DNA from: Chitinimonas viridis | GTDB taxonomy: Bacteria; Pseudomonadota; Gammaproteobacteria; Burkholderiales; Chitinimonadaceae | Direction: 5' to 3' | Assembly: GCF_030409555.1 (NCBI RefSeq) | Contig: NZ_JAUFPU010000001.1 | Location: 62,001 to 126,000 of the forward strand | Length of the DNA: 64,000 nt | Part shown: positions 24,149 to 32,969 of the stretch, piece after piece | Layout of the letters: each line of letters starts with the position of its first letter | Numbering within the stretch: position 1 is the stretch's first letter | Notes under the pieces: generated by a model | What the model saw: only the letters and a program-made list of their open reading frames with translations | What the model was told of the DNA's origin: nothing | The model's database searches: none | Position numbers and translations under genes: made by a program

Positions 24149-25212
24149 GTTGTTACCTTGTTGGCAGGGACGCGGCCGACAGCACGCCGCAAGCGGCTGG
24201 TATCCACCTGTTGTGTTGCACGGGCGCGCAACTGGCCGCAACCACCGTCGATATCCTGGCCTGCCGAATTACGCACCTTGGTCAGCACGCCACGGTCATG
24301 TAGATAGCGGGTCATGTACTGGATATGCGCAGCGTCCGGCCGCTGGAAGGCATCGCCCTCCAGGCTGTTGTAGGGGATCAGGTTAAGCACTGCGAACTTG
24401 CCCTTGAACAAGCGCAGGATGGCGTCCATTTCTTCCTGGCTGTCGTTGATGCCCTTCAGCAGCGTCCATTGGTACTGGATGGGGTAGCCCACACGGCGCG
24501 CATAAGCCTCGCCCAGCTCCATCAGCTCCTCAGGATCTATCCTGGGTGCGCGGGGCAGCAGTTGCTGGCGCAGATCGGCGCGGCTGGTATGCAGTGACAG
24601 CGCCAAAGCAGGCTTGACCCGCTGCTGCGGCAGCCGTTCGAACACCCGCATATCGCCCACTGTCGAGAAAACCAGGTTTTTGTGGCCGATATTACCCTCC
24701 AGCCCCAGCAGATCTATGGCCTCGAGCACATTGTCGAGGTTATGGGCGGGCTCGCCCATGCCCATGAAAACCACCTTCTTGACCGGGCGGAAGCGGCGCG
24801 CCAGCGCTACCTGAGCCACGATCTCGGCACTGCCGACCTGGCGCAGCAAGCCGCTTTTGCCGGTCATGCAGAACACGCAGCCAACGGCACAGCCAACCTG
24901 GGTTGAAACGCACAGTCCATCACGGGGCAGCAGCACGCTTTCTACCATCTGGCCGTCGGCCAGGGCCACCAGCAAGCGTGCCGAGCCATCGGCCGCCGGA
25001 TGCTCGGAGGTCAGGCTGACCAGCCCTTCTATCTGCTCGGCCAGTGCCGGCAAGCCTTCGCGTACCGCCAATGGCAGGTAGTCCTCGGTCTTGCGGTACT
25101 TAGTACCGGTATCCAGGGGTTTGCCGGCCAGCCAGGCGCGGCTTATCCGGCCTATATGGCAGGGCTTGGCGCCAAGATCGGCAAGCGATTGGTGGAAGTC
25201 TTGAATACGCAT
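24145..25212 (-). CDS. RlmN/Cfr-family radical SAM methyltransferase
   Basis: 355 aa radical SAM enzyme. The [4Fe-4S] motif CAVGCVFC (CxxxCxxC) is near residues 108-115. MGMGEPAHNLDNV, STVGDM, ALSLHTSRADLRQQLLP and RNSAGQDIDGGCGQL with the methyl-carrying cysteine are typical of RlmN/Cfr. RlmN methylates C2 of A2503 in 23S rRNA and A37 of some tRNAs. The enzyme is divergent from the classical RlmN (for example FCMTGKSGL for FCATGKMGF) and lies outside the usual ispG-ndk neighbourhood, so it may be a paralogue. It is followed by the RDD gene with an ATGA overlap. Confidence 0.82.
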   Translation of the reverse strand: MRIQDFHQSLADLGAKPCHIGRISRAWLAGKPLDTGTKYRKTEDYLPLAVREGLPALAEQIEGLVSLTSEHPAADGSARLLVALADGQMVESVLLPRDGLCVSTQVGCAVGCVFCMTGKSGLLRQVGSAEIVAQVALARRFRPVKKVVFMGMGEPAHNLDNVLEAIDLLGLEGNIGHKNLVFSTVGDMRVFERLPQQRVKPALALSLHTSRADLRQQLLPRAPRIDPEELMELGEAYARRVGYPIQYQWTLLKGINDSQEEMDAILRLFKGKFAVLNLIPYNSLEGDAFQRPDAAHIQYMTRYLHDRGVLTKVRNSAGQDIDGGCGQLRARATQQVDTSRLRRAVGRVPANKVTT

Positions 25213-25435
25213 GGGGTGCGCATCCTACCACCGGCCGTACACCTTGGCTGAACCGGCCGCCATGCGGCAAGGCCATACCGGCCTGCGCCCAATCTTCAGC
25301 GGTGCGAAGGCGACAGTATCGCCACAGCGATGGACGGCAGCGCCGTGGCATCGCATAGTTGAGGTTGAGCCCAGGATCTGCAGCTGAGTCACCGTGGTTG
25401 CCGCCGGCCAGCTATCGCCTTTCCAGAAACCACCC

Positions 25436-27259
25436 ATGGCAGACACCCCTCACCGCCGCAAATTCGTAGAACCAATAGATTGGGCCGTGCTGGCGAGCGT
25501 GCTGGTGCACTGCCTGATACTGGCCCTGCGCTTTGGCCTGCCAGGCGAGAACAGCCAGCCTGGCCCGCTCCCGCTGGAGCCGCTGAGCGTCACGCTCGAT
25601 GACTCTGTCCTTGCACCAGAACCCCTGTCCATTCCGCTGCCTCCAACGGCCGCGGCCAGCACCGGTATTGCGGCAGAGGCACCCGAGGGGCTGAACGCAG
25701 CGGCTAGTTTCAACATCACCGTACTGCGCGCACCCGATGAGGCCACTCGGCCCGACAAAACCCCATCTGACGCCACCGTAGAGCGCAAGGCCGGCAGCAA
25801 CCGGGTGCGCAAACCCGTGATGACCGCCGACCAGGGTAGCTGGCGCACCGCCACCGGTGCCGAAACGCCGGAGGCCGTGCCCAATACCCTGGCCGAGGCT
25901 GCCCCAGGCAAATCCACCATCATGGTGCCGGAAGACGAACTGACGCCCGCTGCACCACAACCTGAACTGGGCGCGCCGGAGCTGATGAACAACACGCCGG
26001 TTACCGACACGCCCCCAGAGCCAGCCCCTGCGACCCGCGCCGACACGGCAGCCCTGGCACAGGCAGAAATCGCGCGGCAAGCGGCGGAGAACGCCGCAGC
26101 GGAGGCCGCAGCAGAGGCTGCCAAGCAGGCCGAGCAAACCCGCCTGGCCGCCGAGGCCGCCGAGGCCGCCGCGAAGCGTGCGGAAGAACAAACCAAGGCT
26201 GAGCAGGCACGCAAAATCGCCGAGCAGCAGGCTGCCGAGCGACAAAAGGCCGATGCCCAAGCCAGGCAGCTGGCCGAAGCTGCCGCACAGCAGCAGGCAG
26301 AAGCGGCGGCCCAGGCCAGACAGGCACAGCAGGCGGTGGCCGAGAAGCTGCGCGTTGAAGAGCAGGCCCGCCAGGCACAGATCCGGCTTACGGCGGAGCA
26401 GCTCGCCCGCAAGCAGGCAGAAGAGGCAGCCAAGGCCGAACAGACCAGGCAGGCACTGCAAGCGGCGGCAGAACAACAGAAAGCAGAGGCCTTGGCGCGG
26501 CAGAAGGCCGAAGCCCTGGCCAGAGCAGAGCAGCAGCGGCAACTGGCCGAACAGCAGGCGGCCGCCGAGCAACGGCGGGCAGAAGCGGCAGCGGCGCAGC
26601 GCAGGCAGGAAGAAGCCGCCAGGGCAGCCCAGGCAGCAGCGGCACAGCGGCAAGCCGAAGCAGCCGCCGAGCAGGCACGCCGACAGGCCAGCGCTGCCAC
26701 CCGTAGTCCGACAGGGAATGGCACCGGCACCGGTACTGGCCGGCAGGCCGACAAAGGCGGCGATGGCAGCGGCACCCCGTCTGGCCTGGGCATTACCCTG
26801 CCCATCGAACCGCCGGTTGGCCTATCGCTGACCGAACGCGCCCTGCAGCAGGCACGCCAGGGCAATCTGCGCGCCGAGAAACCACCGTCTTCCGGGCGTG
26901 GCCGCATCGCCAACTACTCGCAAGCGGCAGCGGCGGCCGAGCCGGAACTACGCTTCTACGCCGAGAGCCTGAATATCAAGCTGAACCGCATAGGCGCTCT
27001 CAATGCGCCCAGGCTGTCAGCCGACCGTTTCTATCGGCCCGTGCAGCTCACCATCATCGTCAATAGTGACGGCAGCCTGGCCGATATCCTGGTCAGGCAC
27101 AGCAGCGGCGACAGCAAGCTGGATGACGCCGCCCGGCGTATCGTGCAGATGAGCCTGCCATTCGCGCCCTTCCCTGCTGGCATGCAGGAGCGCTACGATC
27201 GGATAGAAATAGGCCGGAACTGGGACTTTGGCGCTGGCACCGCAGGCTTGCTCAATTAA
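25436..27259 (+). CDS. TonB/TolA-like energy transducer with long coiled coil
   Basis: 607 aa envelope protein. A cytoplasmic N-terminus is followed by one membrane helix (WAVLASVLVHCLILALRF), a long periplasmic region, an Ala/Glu/Gln-rich helical stretch of about 220 residues (roughly 205-425, repeats of the AEAAAKRAEEQ type), a Gly-rich linker and a C-terminal TonB-like domain with RPVQLTIIVNSDGSLADI and SGDSKLDDAARRIVQMS. The layout is TolA-like, but the end domain is TonB-like. No exbB/exbD lies beside it. ATG at 25436 is chosen over 25394 for the compact N-terminus. Confidence 0.82.
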   Translation: MADTPHRRKFVEPIDWAVLASVLVHCLILALRFGLPGENSQPGPLPLEPLSVTLDDSVLAPEPLSIPLPPTAAASTGIAAEAPEGLNAAASFNITVLRAPDEATRPDKTPSDATVERKAGSNRVRKPVMTADQGSWRTATGAETPEAVPNTLAEAAPGKSTIMVPEDELTPAAPQPELGAPELMNNTPVTDTPPEPAPATRADTAALAQAEIARQAAENAAAEAAAEAAKQAEQTRLAAEAAEAAAKRAEEQTKAEQARKIAEQQAAERQKADAQARQLAEAAAQQQAEAAAQARQAQQAVAEKLRVEEQARQAQIRLTAEQLARKQAEEAAKAEQTRQALQAAAEQQKAEALARQKAEALARAEQQRQLAEQQAAAEQRRAEAAAAQRRQEEAARAAQAAAAQRQAEAAAEQARRQASAATRSPTGNGTGTGTGRQADKGGDGSGTPSGLGITLPIEPPVGLSLTERALQQARQGNLRAEKPPSSGRGRIANYSQAAAAAEPELRFYAESLNIKLNRIGALNAPRLSADRFYRPVQLTIIVNSDGSLADILVRHSSGDSKLDDAARRIVQMSLPFAPFPAGMQERYDRIEIGRNWDFGAGTAGLLN

Positions 27260-27368
27260 GGGAACGTCCAGCAACCCCGGTTTCCAAGCGCCACCAAGCA
27301 AATAAGCGCCTGCGCGACAAACCGGGCGCGGCATACATCTGCAGTGCCAGGAGAAATCTTTCGCAAAC

Positions 27369-27398
27369 GAAGCCGTACTGCACCGAAAGTACGGCTTC
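27369..27398 (-). terminator. hairpin terminator after the OmpA-like gene
   Basis: GAAGCCGTACT pairs perfectly with AGTACGGCTTC (8-nt loop), 10 bases beyond the minus-strand stop; the tail on that strand is GTTTGC. It lies between convergent genes and may serve both. Confidence 0.65.
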
Positions 27399-27408
27399 TG
27401 GGCGCACC

Positions 27409-28077
27409 TCACATGGCGAGCCGCGTACCGATGACCTCGATATGGACGCGACGATCCGGCTGTAAGCAGCTGATCATGTCAGACCGCGTCATACCTTCGC
27501 AGCTGCCAGGTACTGTCGCAGGCTCAGATTCGCCCTTGCCTTCCGTGTTGATGCGGTACTGCCCTATCCCCTTGCTAACCAGATAATCCTTCACCGCCGC
27601 CACGCGCCGCTCCGACAGCCGCTGGTTGTAGTCATCCGAGCCGATACGGTCGGTATGCCCCACCGTCATGATGATCTCCGGCCGTATGTCTTTGAGCTCC
27701 GCCAGGAATCCGTCCAGTGCGGCCATACCTGCGGGGCGCAGGTCTGACTTGTCAAAATCGAACAGCGCGTCGGCGTCCAGCGTTACCTTGGCGGCCAGTA
27801 TGCTGGGCGGTGGAATCGGCACAATCGCAGCCACTGGCGCCATTACAGGAGGCGGGCTGACCACAGGCGCGGCCACAACAGACGCCCCGCACTCCACACG
27901 CGCCGGACTCGGCCCGGTGCCGCTATGCCAGCACAAGCCAAAACCACTGCGAACCACAACACCGCGCTGATCAACCAGGTAGCCCGTGGTCAGCGGTTCC
28001 AGTTCTGCAGCCCAGACGCCTTGAACCAACAAGCCCGCCATCGCCATAGCAATATGGATAGTACGCACGCGCCTCAT
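27409..28077 (-). CDS. OmpA-family peptidoglycan-associated protein
   Basis: 222 aa exported protein with a signal peptide (MAMAGLLVQGVWAAE) and a C-terminal OmpA-like domain: LFDFDKSDLRPAGMAAL, GHTDRIGSDDYNQRLSERRA-type helix and RRVHIEV end. The conserved Asp and Arg contact diaminopimelate of peptidoglycan. A Pro-rich linker of about 40 residues precedes it. There is no eight-stranded OmpA barrel, so this is a short periplasmic anchor type. GGGGAAG precedes the ATG at 28077. Confidence 0.88.
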   Translation of the reverse strand: MRRVRTIHIAMAMAGLLVQGVWAAELEPLTTGYLVDQRGVVVRSGFGLCWHSGTGPSPARVECGASVVAAPVVSPPPVMAPVAAIVPIPPPSILAAKVTLDADALFDFDKSDLRPAGMAALDGFLAELKDIRPEIIMTVGHTDRIGSDDYNQRLSERRVAAVKDYLVSKGIGQYRINTEGKGESEPATVPGSCEGMTRSDMISCLQPDRRVHIEVIGTRLAM

Positions 28078-28295
28078 GATCTTCCCCCAGCCCATGGCTT
28101 GAAAGAATGTGCGCCTGATAGGGATATGTACCAAGGGCGGCAAGCAAGGCGACGAAATACCTGCGCTCAGTCAACGCCTTATCATCCACCCGATATTGGG
28201 CCGAATCTGTGCGGTGACGAACGTTACGAGGCAGCGCAGGCGCTGGCACGGGTTTTCATCTCTACCCGCAATGGCGGCAGAGGTGTGCCAAGAGC

Positions 28296-28577
28296 CTAGG
28301 GCAGCAAGCCCGCAGGATCACGGCCGGTACCAACCACCCGCACGCGCTTGTGACGCGAAAGCTCGCCGCTTTCCAGCACCACGCCCTGCTTGGGCACACC
28401 AAACCAATCGGCCAGCCAGGCGATCAGCGCCTTGTTGGCCTTGCCCTCTACCGGTGGTGCGTTCAACCGCAGCTTGAGCGCGCCATCATGCAAGCCGGCC
28501 ACCTCGGTCTTCCTGGCGCCCGGCTGCAGGTATAGCGACAACACCCAATCGCTACCGTCCTGGCGCAACCAGCTCAT
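28296..28577 (-). CDS. yggU: DUF167 protein YggU
   Basis: 93 aa small conserved protein of the DUF167/YggU family: VLSLYLQPGARKTEV, LKLRLNAPPVEGKANKALI and VPKQGVVLESGELSRHKRVRV are the family signature. Function unknown. The start ATG at 28577 overlaps the yggT stop as ATGA, matching the usual yggT-yggU arrangement of beta- and gammaproteobacteria. Confidence 0.92.
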   Translation of the reverse strand: MSWLRQDGSDWVLSLYLQPGARKTEVAGLHDGALKLRLNAPPVEGKANKALIAWLADWFGVPKQGVVLESGELSRHKRVRVVGTGRDPAGLLP

Positions 28578-29161
28578 TGCCCGGTCAGCATGAACTGCCA
28601 TAGCCTTTGCTCTACCGGTGTCACGGCAAAGATAAAGATCATCTGCAGCAACAGCAGCAGCACCAGCGGGCTCAGGTCTATGCCGCCCACCGTGGGTATC
28701 AGCCGGCGTATGGGGTTGAGCAGGGGCCGGGTGACCGCCTCCAGTACCGGTGCCAGGGGGTTGTACGGGCTGACCCAGCTCAGGATGGCCTGTACCAGCA
28801 CCGCACCGAAAACCAGGTATAGGGTCAGCCGTATCAGCTCCAGCATGGCCAGCATGACCAGGCCCAGCCCCACGGCAGGCGAGAACAGGCTGAAGGGGTA
28901 CGGCGACAGTGCCAGCAACAGCAGGTGCATCAACAAGGCCCCGACGCCGGCCAGCAGCATGCTGGCCGTATCGTACCCGCCCACGCTGGGCAAGAGCCGG
29001 CGCGCCGGCAGCACCATGAAATTGGTTAGCTTGACCGTGAACTGTGCCAGCGGATGACCAAACGGTGCCCGTGCTACCTGTAGATAGAAACGCAGCAGCA
29101 GATTCAGTATGAAAAAGCTGGCGATATTGCGTATGAGGAAGCTCAGAGCGTCGTTCAACAT
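28574..29161 (-). CDS. yggT: YggT family membrane protein
   Basis: 195 aa membrane protein with two YGGT repeats, each showing the FxLRFYLQVARAPFGHPL / ILSWVSPYNPLAPVLEAV pattern and a following PLLNPIRRLIP block. Four hydrophobic helices are evident. YggT proteins have been linked to osmotic/ion homeostasis and membrane organisation. Located between the P-loop kinase gene and yggU, in the common yggS-proC-yggT-yggU order. Confidence 0.92.
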   Translation of the reverse strand: MLNDALSFLIRNIASFFILNLLLRFYLQVARAPFGHPLAQFTVKLTNFMVLPARRLLPSVGGYDTASMLLAGVGALLMHLLLLALSPYPFSLFSPAVGLGLVMLAMLELIRLTLYLVFGAVLVQAILSWVSPYNPLAPVLEAVTRPLLNPIRRLIPTVGGIDLSPLVLLLLLQMIFIFAVTPVEQRLWQFMLTGQ

Positions 29162-29164
29162 GGT

Positions 29165-29722
29165 CTATTCCGCAGCTTGGCTGCTTGTTTGCACCAGCCC
29201 AAGCTGGTGAATGATGGTCAAGGCACTTTCAGCCACGGTCAGTTGCTGGGTATCCAGCATCAGACTGTGCCTATGTGGCAAGGGTTCACGCCAGCGCCGC
29301 TGCACCAGGCAATCCGCCAGTGTGGCGGCAGACGTCAGTTTATGGAACCGGCTACGTTCCGGCGCTGCCACCCTCTGCAGCAGCTCGGTGTCGGGGCAGT
29401 CGAGTTTTACCAGATCCACCTTGCCGCCGCTTTCCTCCACCTGGGCGATCAGGCGAGCAATGAAATCCTCGTCTGCGCCATGATCGTAGACGAAGGTCAT
29501 GACCACCCCGGCAATGCCTGCTGCCGCCGCCGTGCGCAAGGCGTCGAGCCGTATCTGACCGTTGTAGTCCAGATAGGCAGGCGACATGAACTCGAACAGC
29601 GCACGCGCCAGATCAGCGCTCAGGTGGTTGTGCAGCAGCTTGAAGCCAGTAAGGCGACAAAGCTCTGTGGCCACCGTCAGCTTGCCCGATGCCGGTGGAC
29701 CATACAGAAACACCAGCCGCAT
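29165..29722 (-). CDS. P-loop kinase-like NTPase
   Basis: 185 aa nucleoside-triphosphate-binding protein of the AAA_33/shikimate-kinase-like type. Walker A is GPPASGKLT (residues 8-16); the HNHLSADLARALFEF block and TFVYDHGADEDFI follow, as in small-molecule kinases. It starts at the last base of the proC stop and ends 3 bases before yggT, so it has been inserted cleanly in the proC-yggT operon, where it is not usually found. The substrate is unknown. Confidence 0.78.
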   Translation of the reverse strand: MRLVFLYGPPASGKLTVATELCRLTGFKLLHNHLSADLARALFEFMSPAYLDYNGQIRLDALRTAAAAGIAGVVMTFVYDHGADEDFIARLIAQVEESGGKVDLVKLDCPDTELLQRVAAPERSRFHKLTSAATLADCLVQRRWREPLPHRHSLMLDTQQLTVAESALTIIHQLGLVQTSSQAAE

Positions 29723-30531
29723 CAGCCTTGGCCCAGTTCGTCCGCCAACTCCACCGCCCTGGCCTGGGCCGCCGCTGCCCCCGCCTGTATCGCTGCCTGC
29801 ACGCCCAGTTCGGCCATGCGATTCAGCGCTGCGGCCGTGGTCCCGCCCTTGGACGTCACCTTCGCGCGCAGCGTGGCCGCGTCGTCCGTGCTGCCCAGTG
29901 CCAGCTTGATGGCACCATCAAATGTCGCATACGCCAGCTGCCTGGCGGTAGCGGCATCCAAGCCCAGTTGCTCGCCAGCCTGGGTCAGCGATTCCATGAA
30001 ATAGAACACATAGGCCGGGCCTGACCCGGAGATTGCCGTTACGGCATCAATCTGGTCTTCTTCGGCCACCCAGACCACCTGGCCGGTGCTCTGCAGAATG
30101 CGGTCAGCCATCGCCTTGTCGGCTTCGCTTGCCTTGGGCCCCAGCCAGGCACCGCTGATACCGGCGCGCACCAGCGCAGGCGTATTGGGCATCACCCTCA
30201 CCAGCCGCGCAGCGCCGCCCAGCCAGCGATCCAGATCAGCCATGCGTATGCCAGCGGCGATGCTGATCACCAGCCGGCCTGCCAGTTCAGCGGCCCGGGC
30301 ACGGGCCACTTCGGCAAGCTGCTGCGGCTTGACCGCCAGCACCACCACGTCAGACTCGGGCAGGGCATCTTCCAGCGCTACCGTCTGTACGCCAAACTCG
30401 GCTTGCAACTGCGCCCGCTTGTCGGCGGCAGGCTCCACCACATAGACCGCCTGGGCAGAAAACCCTTGCTGCACCAGGCCACCTATCATGGCCGTGGCCA
30501 TATTGCCGCCACCGATAAAGGCTATTTTCAT
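29722..30531 (-). CDS. proC: pyrroline-5-carboxylate reductase
   Basis: 269 aa enzyme for the last step of proline synthesis, reduction of 1-pyrroline-5-carboxylate with NAD(P)H in the cytoplasm. The N-terminal Rossmann motif is FIGGGNMATAMIGGL, the middle shows VVLAVKPQQ and RVMPNTPALV, and the C-terminal signature is ISGSGPAYVFYFMESL with EQLGLDAATARQLA. Full length. It overlaps the upstream membrane-protein gene by 4 bases. Confidence 0.95.
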   Translation of the reverse strand: MKIAFIGGGNMATAMIGGLVQQGFSAQAVYVVEPAADKRAQLQAEFGVQTVALEDALPESDVVVLAVKPQQLAEVARARAAELAGRLVISIAAGIRMADLDRWLGGAARLVRVMPNTPALVRAGISGAWLGPKASEADKAMADRILQSTGQVVWVAEEDQIDAVTAISGSGPAYVFYFMESLTQAGEQLGLDAATARQLAYATFDGAIKLALGSTDDAATLRAKVTSKGGTTAAALNRMAELGVQAAIQAGAAAAQARAVELADELGQG

Positions 30532-31100
30532 TGTTTGTCACTCCCCATGCCAAAGCCGATACCCGGCTGGCGTTTCTGCAGCAGATGCTTGAGCAGATTG
30601 CAATACAGCCGGTCCAGCTCGCGCTGGCCACTGAATGGTACGGCCAGTTGCCCACCCTGGTGCACCAGGGTCAACGCAACCAGGCGGCCTTCATCCATGC
30701 GGTAGAGCAGCTCGCTGATCTGGTCCAGCAGCAGGCTGGCCTGCCTGGGCGTGCCCCAGCCACGGTAGGCCAGTAGCACGCGCTCGGCATCCACCTCCAC
30801 CACCGTGCGCCAGAACAAGGCACGCAACACCCAGGCCATCCAGCCCGCCAGCGCCAGGCCCACCAAGGCAATGCCCAGCACGATGCCGGAGTCCGTCAAG
30901 GCAGCCTGCACCAACAGCAAGCCTATGATCAGCGCGGCCATGCCGCCCCCGGCCTTGACCACCATCCTGTCGGTGGAGCCTTCTGGCAGCCGTTGCCAGG
31001 CCGACGCCAACTCCAGGCGATCGCGGGTATCGCCCTCGTCCACCCTGAGCCAGCGTGAGAGATCGGCCAAGCTGACCTGGGGAGTAGTGGTTGCAGTCAC
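30528..31100 (-). CDS. conserved membrane protein between yggS and proC
   Basis: 190 aa. Two adjacent hydrophobic helices (GGMAALIIGLLLVQAALT and IVLGIALVGLALAGWMAWVL) are followed by a soluble C-terminal domain with VVEVDAERVLLAYRGW. No family recognised. Starts one base after the yggS stop and overlaps proC by 4 bases, so it is cotranslated with both; this position is an unusual insertion in an otherwise standard yggS-proC pair. Confidence 0.75.
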   Translation of the reverse strand: MTATTTPQVSLADLSRWLRVDEGDTRDRLELASAWQRLPEGSTDRMVVKAGGGMAALIIGLLLVQAALTDSGIVLGIALVGLALAGWMAWVLRALFWRTVVEVDAERVLLAYRGWGTPRQASLLLDQISELLYRMDEGRLVALTLVHQGGQLAVPFSGQRELDRLYCNLLKHLLQKRQPGIGFGMGSDKQ

Positions 31101-31101
31101 G

Positions 31102-31812
31102 TTATTCCTTCACAGGGGCCGGTGCGGCCACGGTATGGCGGGCGCCAAACAAGGCAGTCCCCACCCTGACCAGGGTCGACCCCTGGGCAATGGCGGTTTC
31201 CAGGTCGGCAGACATGCCCATGGACAAGGTATCCAGCGCCAGCCCTGTGCTCCGCAGTGTGTCAGACAAGCTGCGCAGCAATGCAAACTGTGCCGCCAGA
31301 TCCACGGCTCCCGGTTCGGGCAGGCACATCAGGCCACGCAGGCGCAGCCTGGGCAGGCCCGCTACCGCCTGCGCCAGGGCCACCGCCTCAGCCGGGGTGC
31401 AGCCCGATTTGCTGGCCTCGCCAGAGACATTCACCTGCACGCAGACATTGAGCAGGGGCAGGTTCGCCGGTCGCTGGGCCGACAGGCGTTCGGCGATCTT
31501 AAGCCTGTCTATGCCATGCACCCAATGCGCCAGCTCAGCCACGGTTCGGCTTTTATTGCTCTGCAAGGGGCCGATGAAATGCCACTCGATATCGGCCAGG
31601 TCGGCCAATGCGACCACCTTCTCCTGCAGTTCCTGCACATAATTCTCGCCAAAGGCACGCTGGCCGGTGGCATAGCATTGCCGCACCGCCTCTGCCGGAA
31701 AGGTCTTGCTGACCGCCAGCAACTGGCAGGCATCGGGCTGCCGCCCGGCGGCAGAAAGGGCCACAGCAATGCGCGCCAGCACGGCCTGTCTGGATTTATC
31801 TAGGTCAGCCAT
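31102..31812 (-). CDS. yggS: PLP homeostasis protein YggS
   Basis: 236 aa pyridoxal-5'-phosphate-binding protein (PLPBP/PipY family), a single TIM-barrel without known catalytic activity that keeps PLP and amino-acid pools balanced. The PLP lysine lies in LLAVSKTFPAEAV; other blocks are FGENYVQELQEK, WHFIGPLQSNK and LSMGMSADLETAI. First gene of the operon, divergent from pilT with 65 bases between them. Confidence 0.94.
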   Translation of the reverse strand: MADLDKSRQAVLARIAVALSAAGRQPDACQLLAVSKTFPAEAVRQCYATGQRAFGENYVQELQEKVVALADLADIEWHFIGPLQSNKSRTVAELAHWVHGIDRLKIAERLSAQRPANLPLLNVCVQVNVSGEASKSGCTPAEAVALAQAVAGLPRLRLRGLMCLPEPGAVDLAAQFALLRSLSDTLRSTGLALDTLSMGMSADLETAIAQGSTLVRVGTALFGARHTVAAPAPVKE

Positions 31813-31877
31813 CCATAATGCTTTCGGAATAATGTCGCAAACCCAATCGCTTTGCGGCTTTGAACGAGGAATTATAA

Positions 31878-32918
31878 ATGGAAATCTCTGAACTCCTGGC
31901 CTTCTCGGTCAAGAACAAGGCATCGGACTTGCACCTGTCGGCAGGCCTGCCGCCTTGTATTCGCGTTCATGGCGATGTGCGCCGCATCAACCTGCCGCCC
32001 ATGGAACACAAGGACGTCCATGACATGGTGTACGACATCATGAACGACGGCCAACGCAAGACCTACGAAGAAACGCTGGAGTGCGACTTCTCCTTCGAGA
32101 TTCCCGGCCTTGCCCGCTTCCGTGTCAACGCCTTCGTGCAGAACCGTGGCGCCGGCGCCGTGTTCCGTACCATTCCGTCCAAGGTACTGTCGCTGGAAGA
32201 CCTGAACGCCCCCAAGGTATTCAAGGAAATCGCCGAAACACCTCGCGGCATCGTGCTGGTCACCGGGCCGACCGGTTCGGGCAAGTCCACCACCCTGGCC
32301 GCCATGATCAACTACATCAACGAAAACGAATACGGTCATATCCTGACGGTGGAAGACCCGATCGAATTCGTGCATGAATCCAAGAAGTGCCTGATCAACC
32401 AGCGTGAAATCGGCCCGCACACCATGAGTTTCGCCAACTCGCTGCGCGCCGCACTGCGGGAAGACCCGGACGTCATCCTGGTGGGTGAAATGCGTGACCT
32501 CGAGACCATCCGGCTGGCCCTCTCCGCCGCCGAAACCGGTCACCTGGTATTCGGCACCCTGCACACCTCCTCCGCCGCCAAGACCATCGACCGTATCGTC
32601 GATGTGTTCCCAGCAGCCGAAAAGGAGATGGTCCGCTCCATGCTGTCCGAATCCTTGCGTGCAGTGATTTCACAGACCCTGCTCAAGACCAAGGACGGCA
32701 ACGGCCGGGTTGCTGCGCACGAGATCATGATAGGCATACCCGCCATCCGTAACCTGATACGCGAGAACAAGATCGCGCAGATGTACTCCACCATCCAGAC
32801 CGGCCAGCAGCACGGCATGCAGACACTGGATCAATGCCTGACCGAATTGGTAAGGCGCAATTTGATTACCAATGTCGAGGCACGTGGCAAAGCCATGAAC
32901 CCCGACAATTTCAGATAA
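31878..32918 (+). CDS. pilT: type IV pilus retraction ATPase PilT
   Basis: 346 aa hexameric ATPase that depolymerises type IV pili and drives twitching motility. Walker A GPTGSGKST is at 130-138, the Asp box LTVEDPIEF near 157-164, Walker B with DPDVILVGEMRD near 196-207, the His box ETGHLVFGTLHT near 219-230, and the retraction motif AIRNLIRE near 288-295. GAGGAA precedes the ATG. Divergent from yggS, as in most beta- and gammaproteobacteria; pilU follows 51 bases later. Confidence 0.97.
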   Translation: MEISELLAFSVKNKASDLHLSAGLPPCIRVHGDVRRINLPPMEHKDVHDMVYDIMNDGQRKTYEETLECDFSFEIPGLARFRVNAFVQNRGAGAVFRTIPSKVLSLEDLNAPKVFKEIAETPRGIVLVTGPTGSGKSTTLAAMINYINENEYGHILTVEDPIEFVHESKKCLINQREIGPHTMSFANSLRAALREDPDVILVGEMRDLETIRLALSAAETGHLVFGTLHTSSAAKTIDRIVDVFPAAEKEMVRSMLSESLRAVISQTLLKTKDGNGRVAAHEIMIGIPAIRNLIRENKIAQMYSTIQTGQQHGMQTLDQCLTELVRRNLITNVEARGKAMNPDNFR

Positions 32919-32969
32919 ACAAGGTCAGTGGCGGGGGCCTTGCTGCCAGCCGCCACCCTGGAGCAAGAC

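Noticed and set aside
25412-26913. Two long minus-strand open frames opposite the TonB/TolA-like gene
   Set aside because: Their Cys/Leu/Ala-rich composition is the mirror of the Ala/Glu/Gln-rich coiled coil; no start signals or family motifs.
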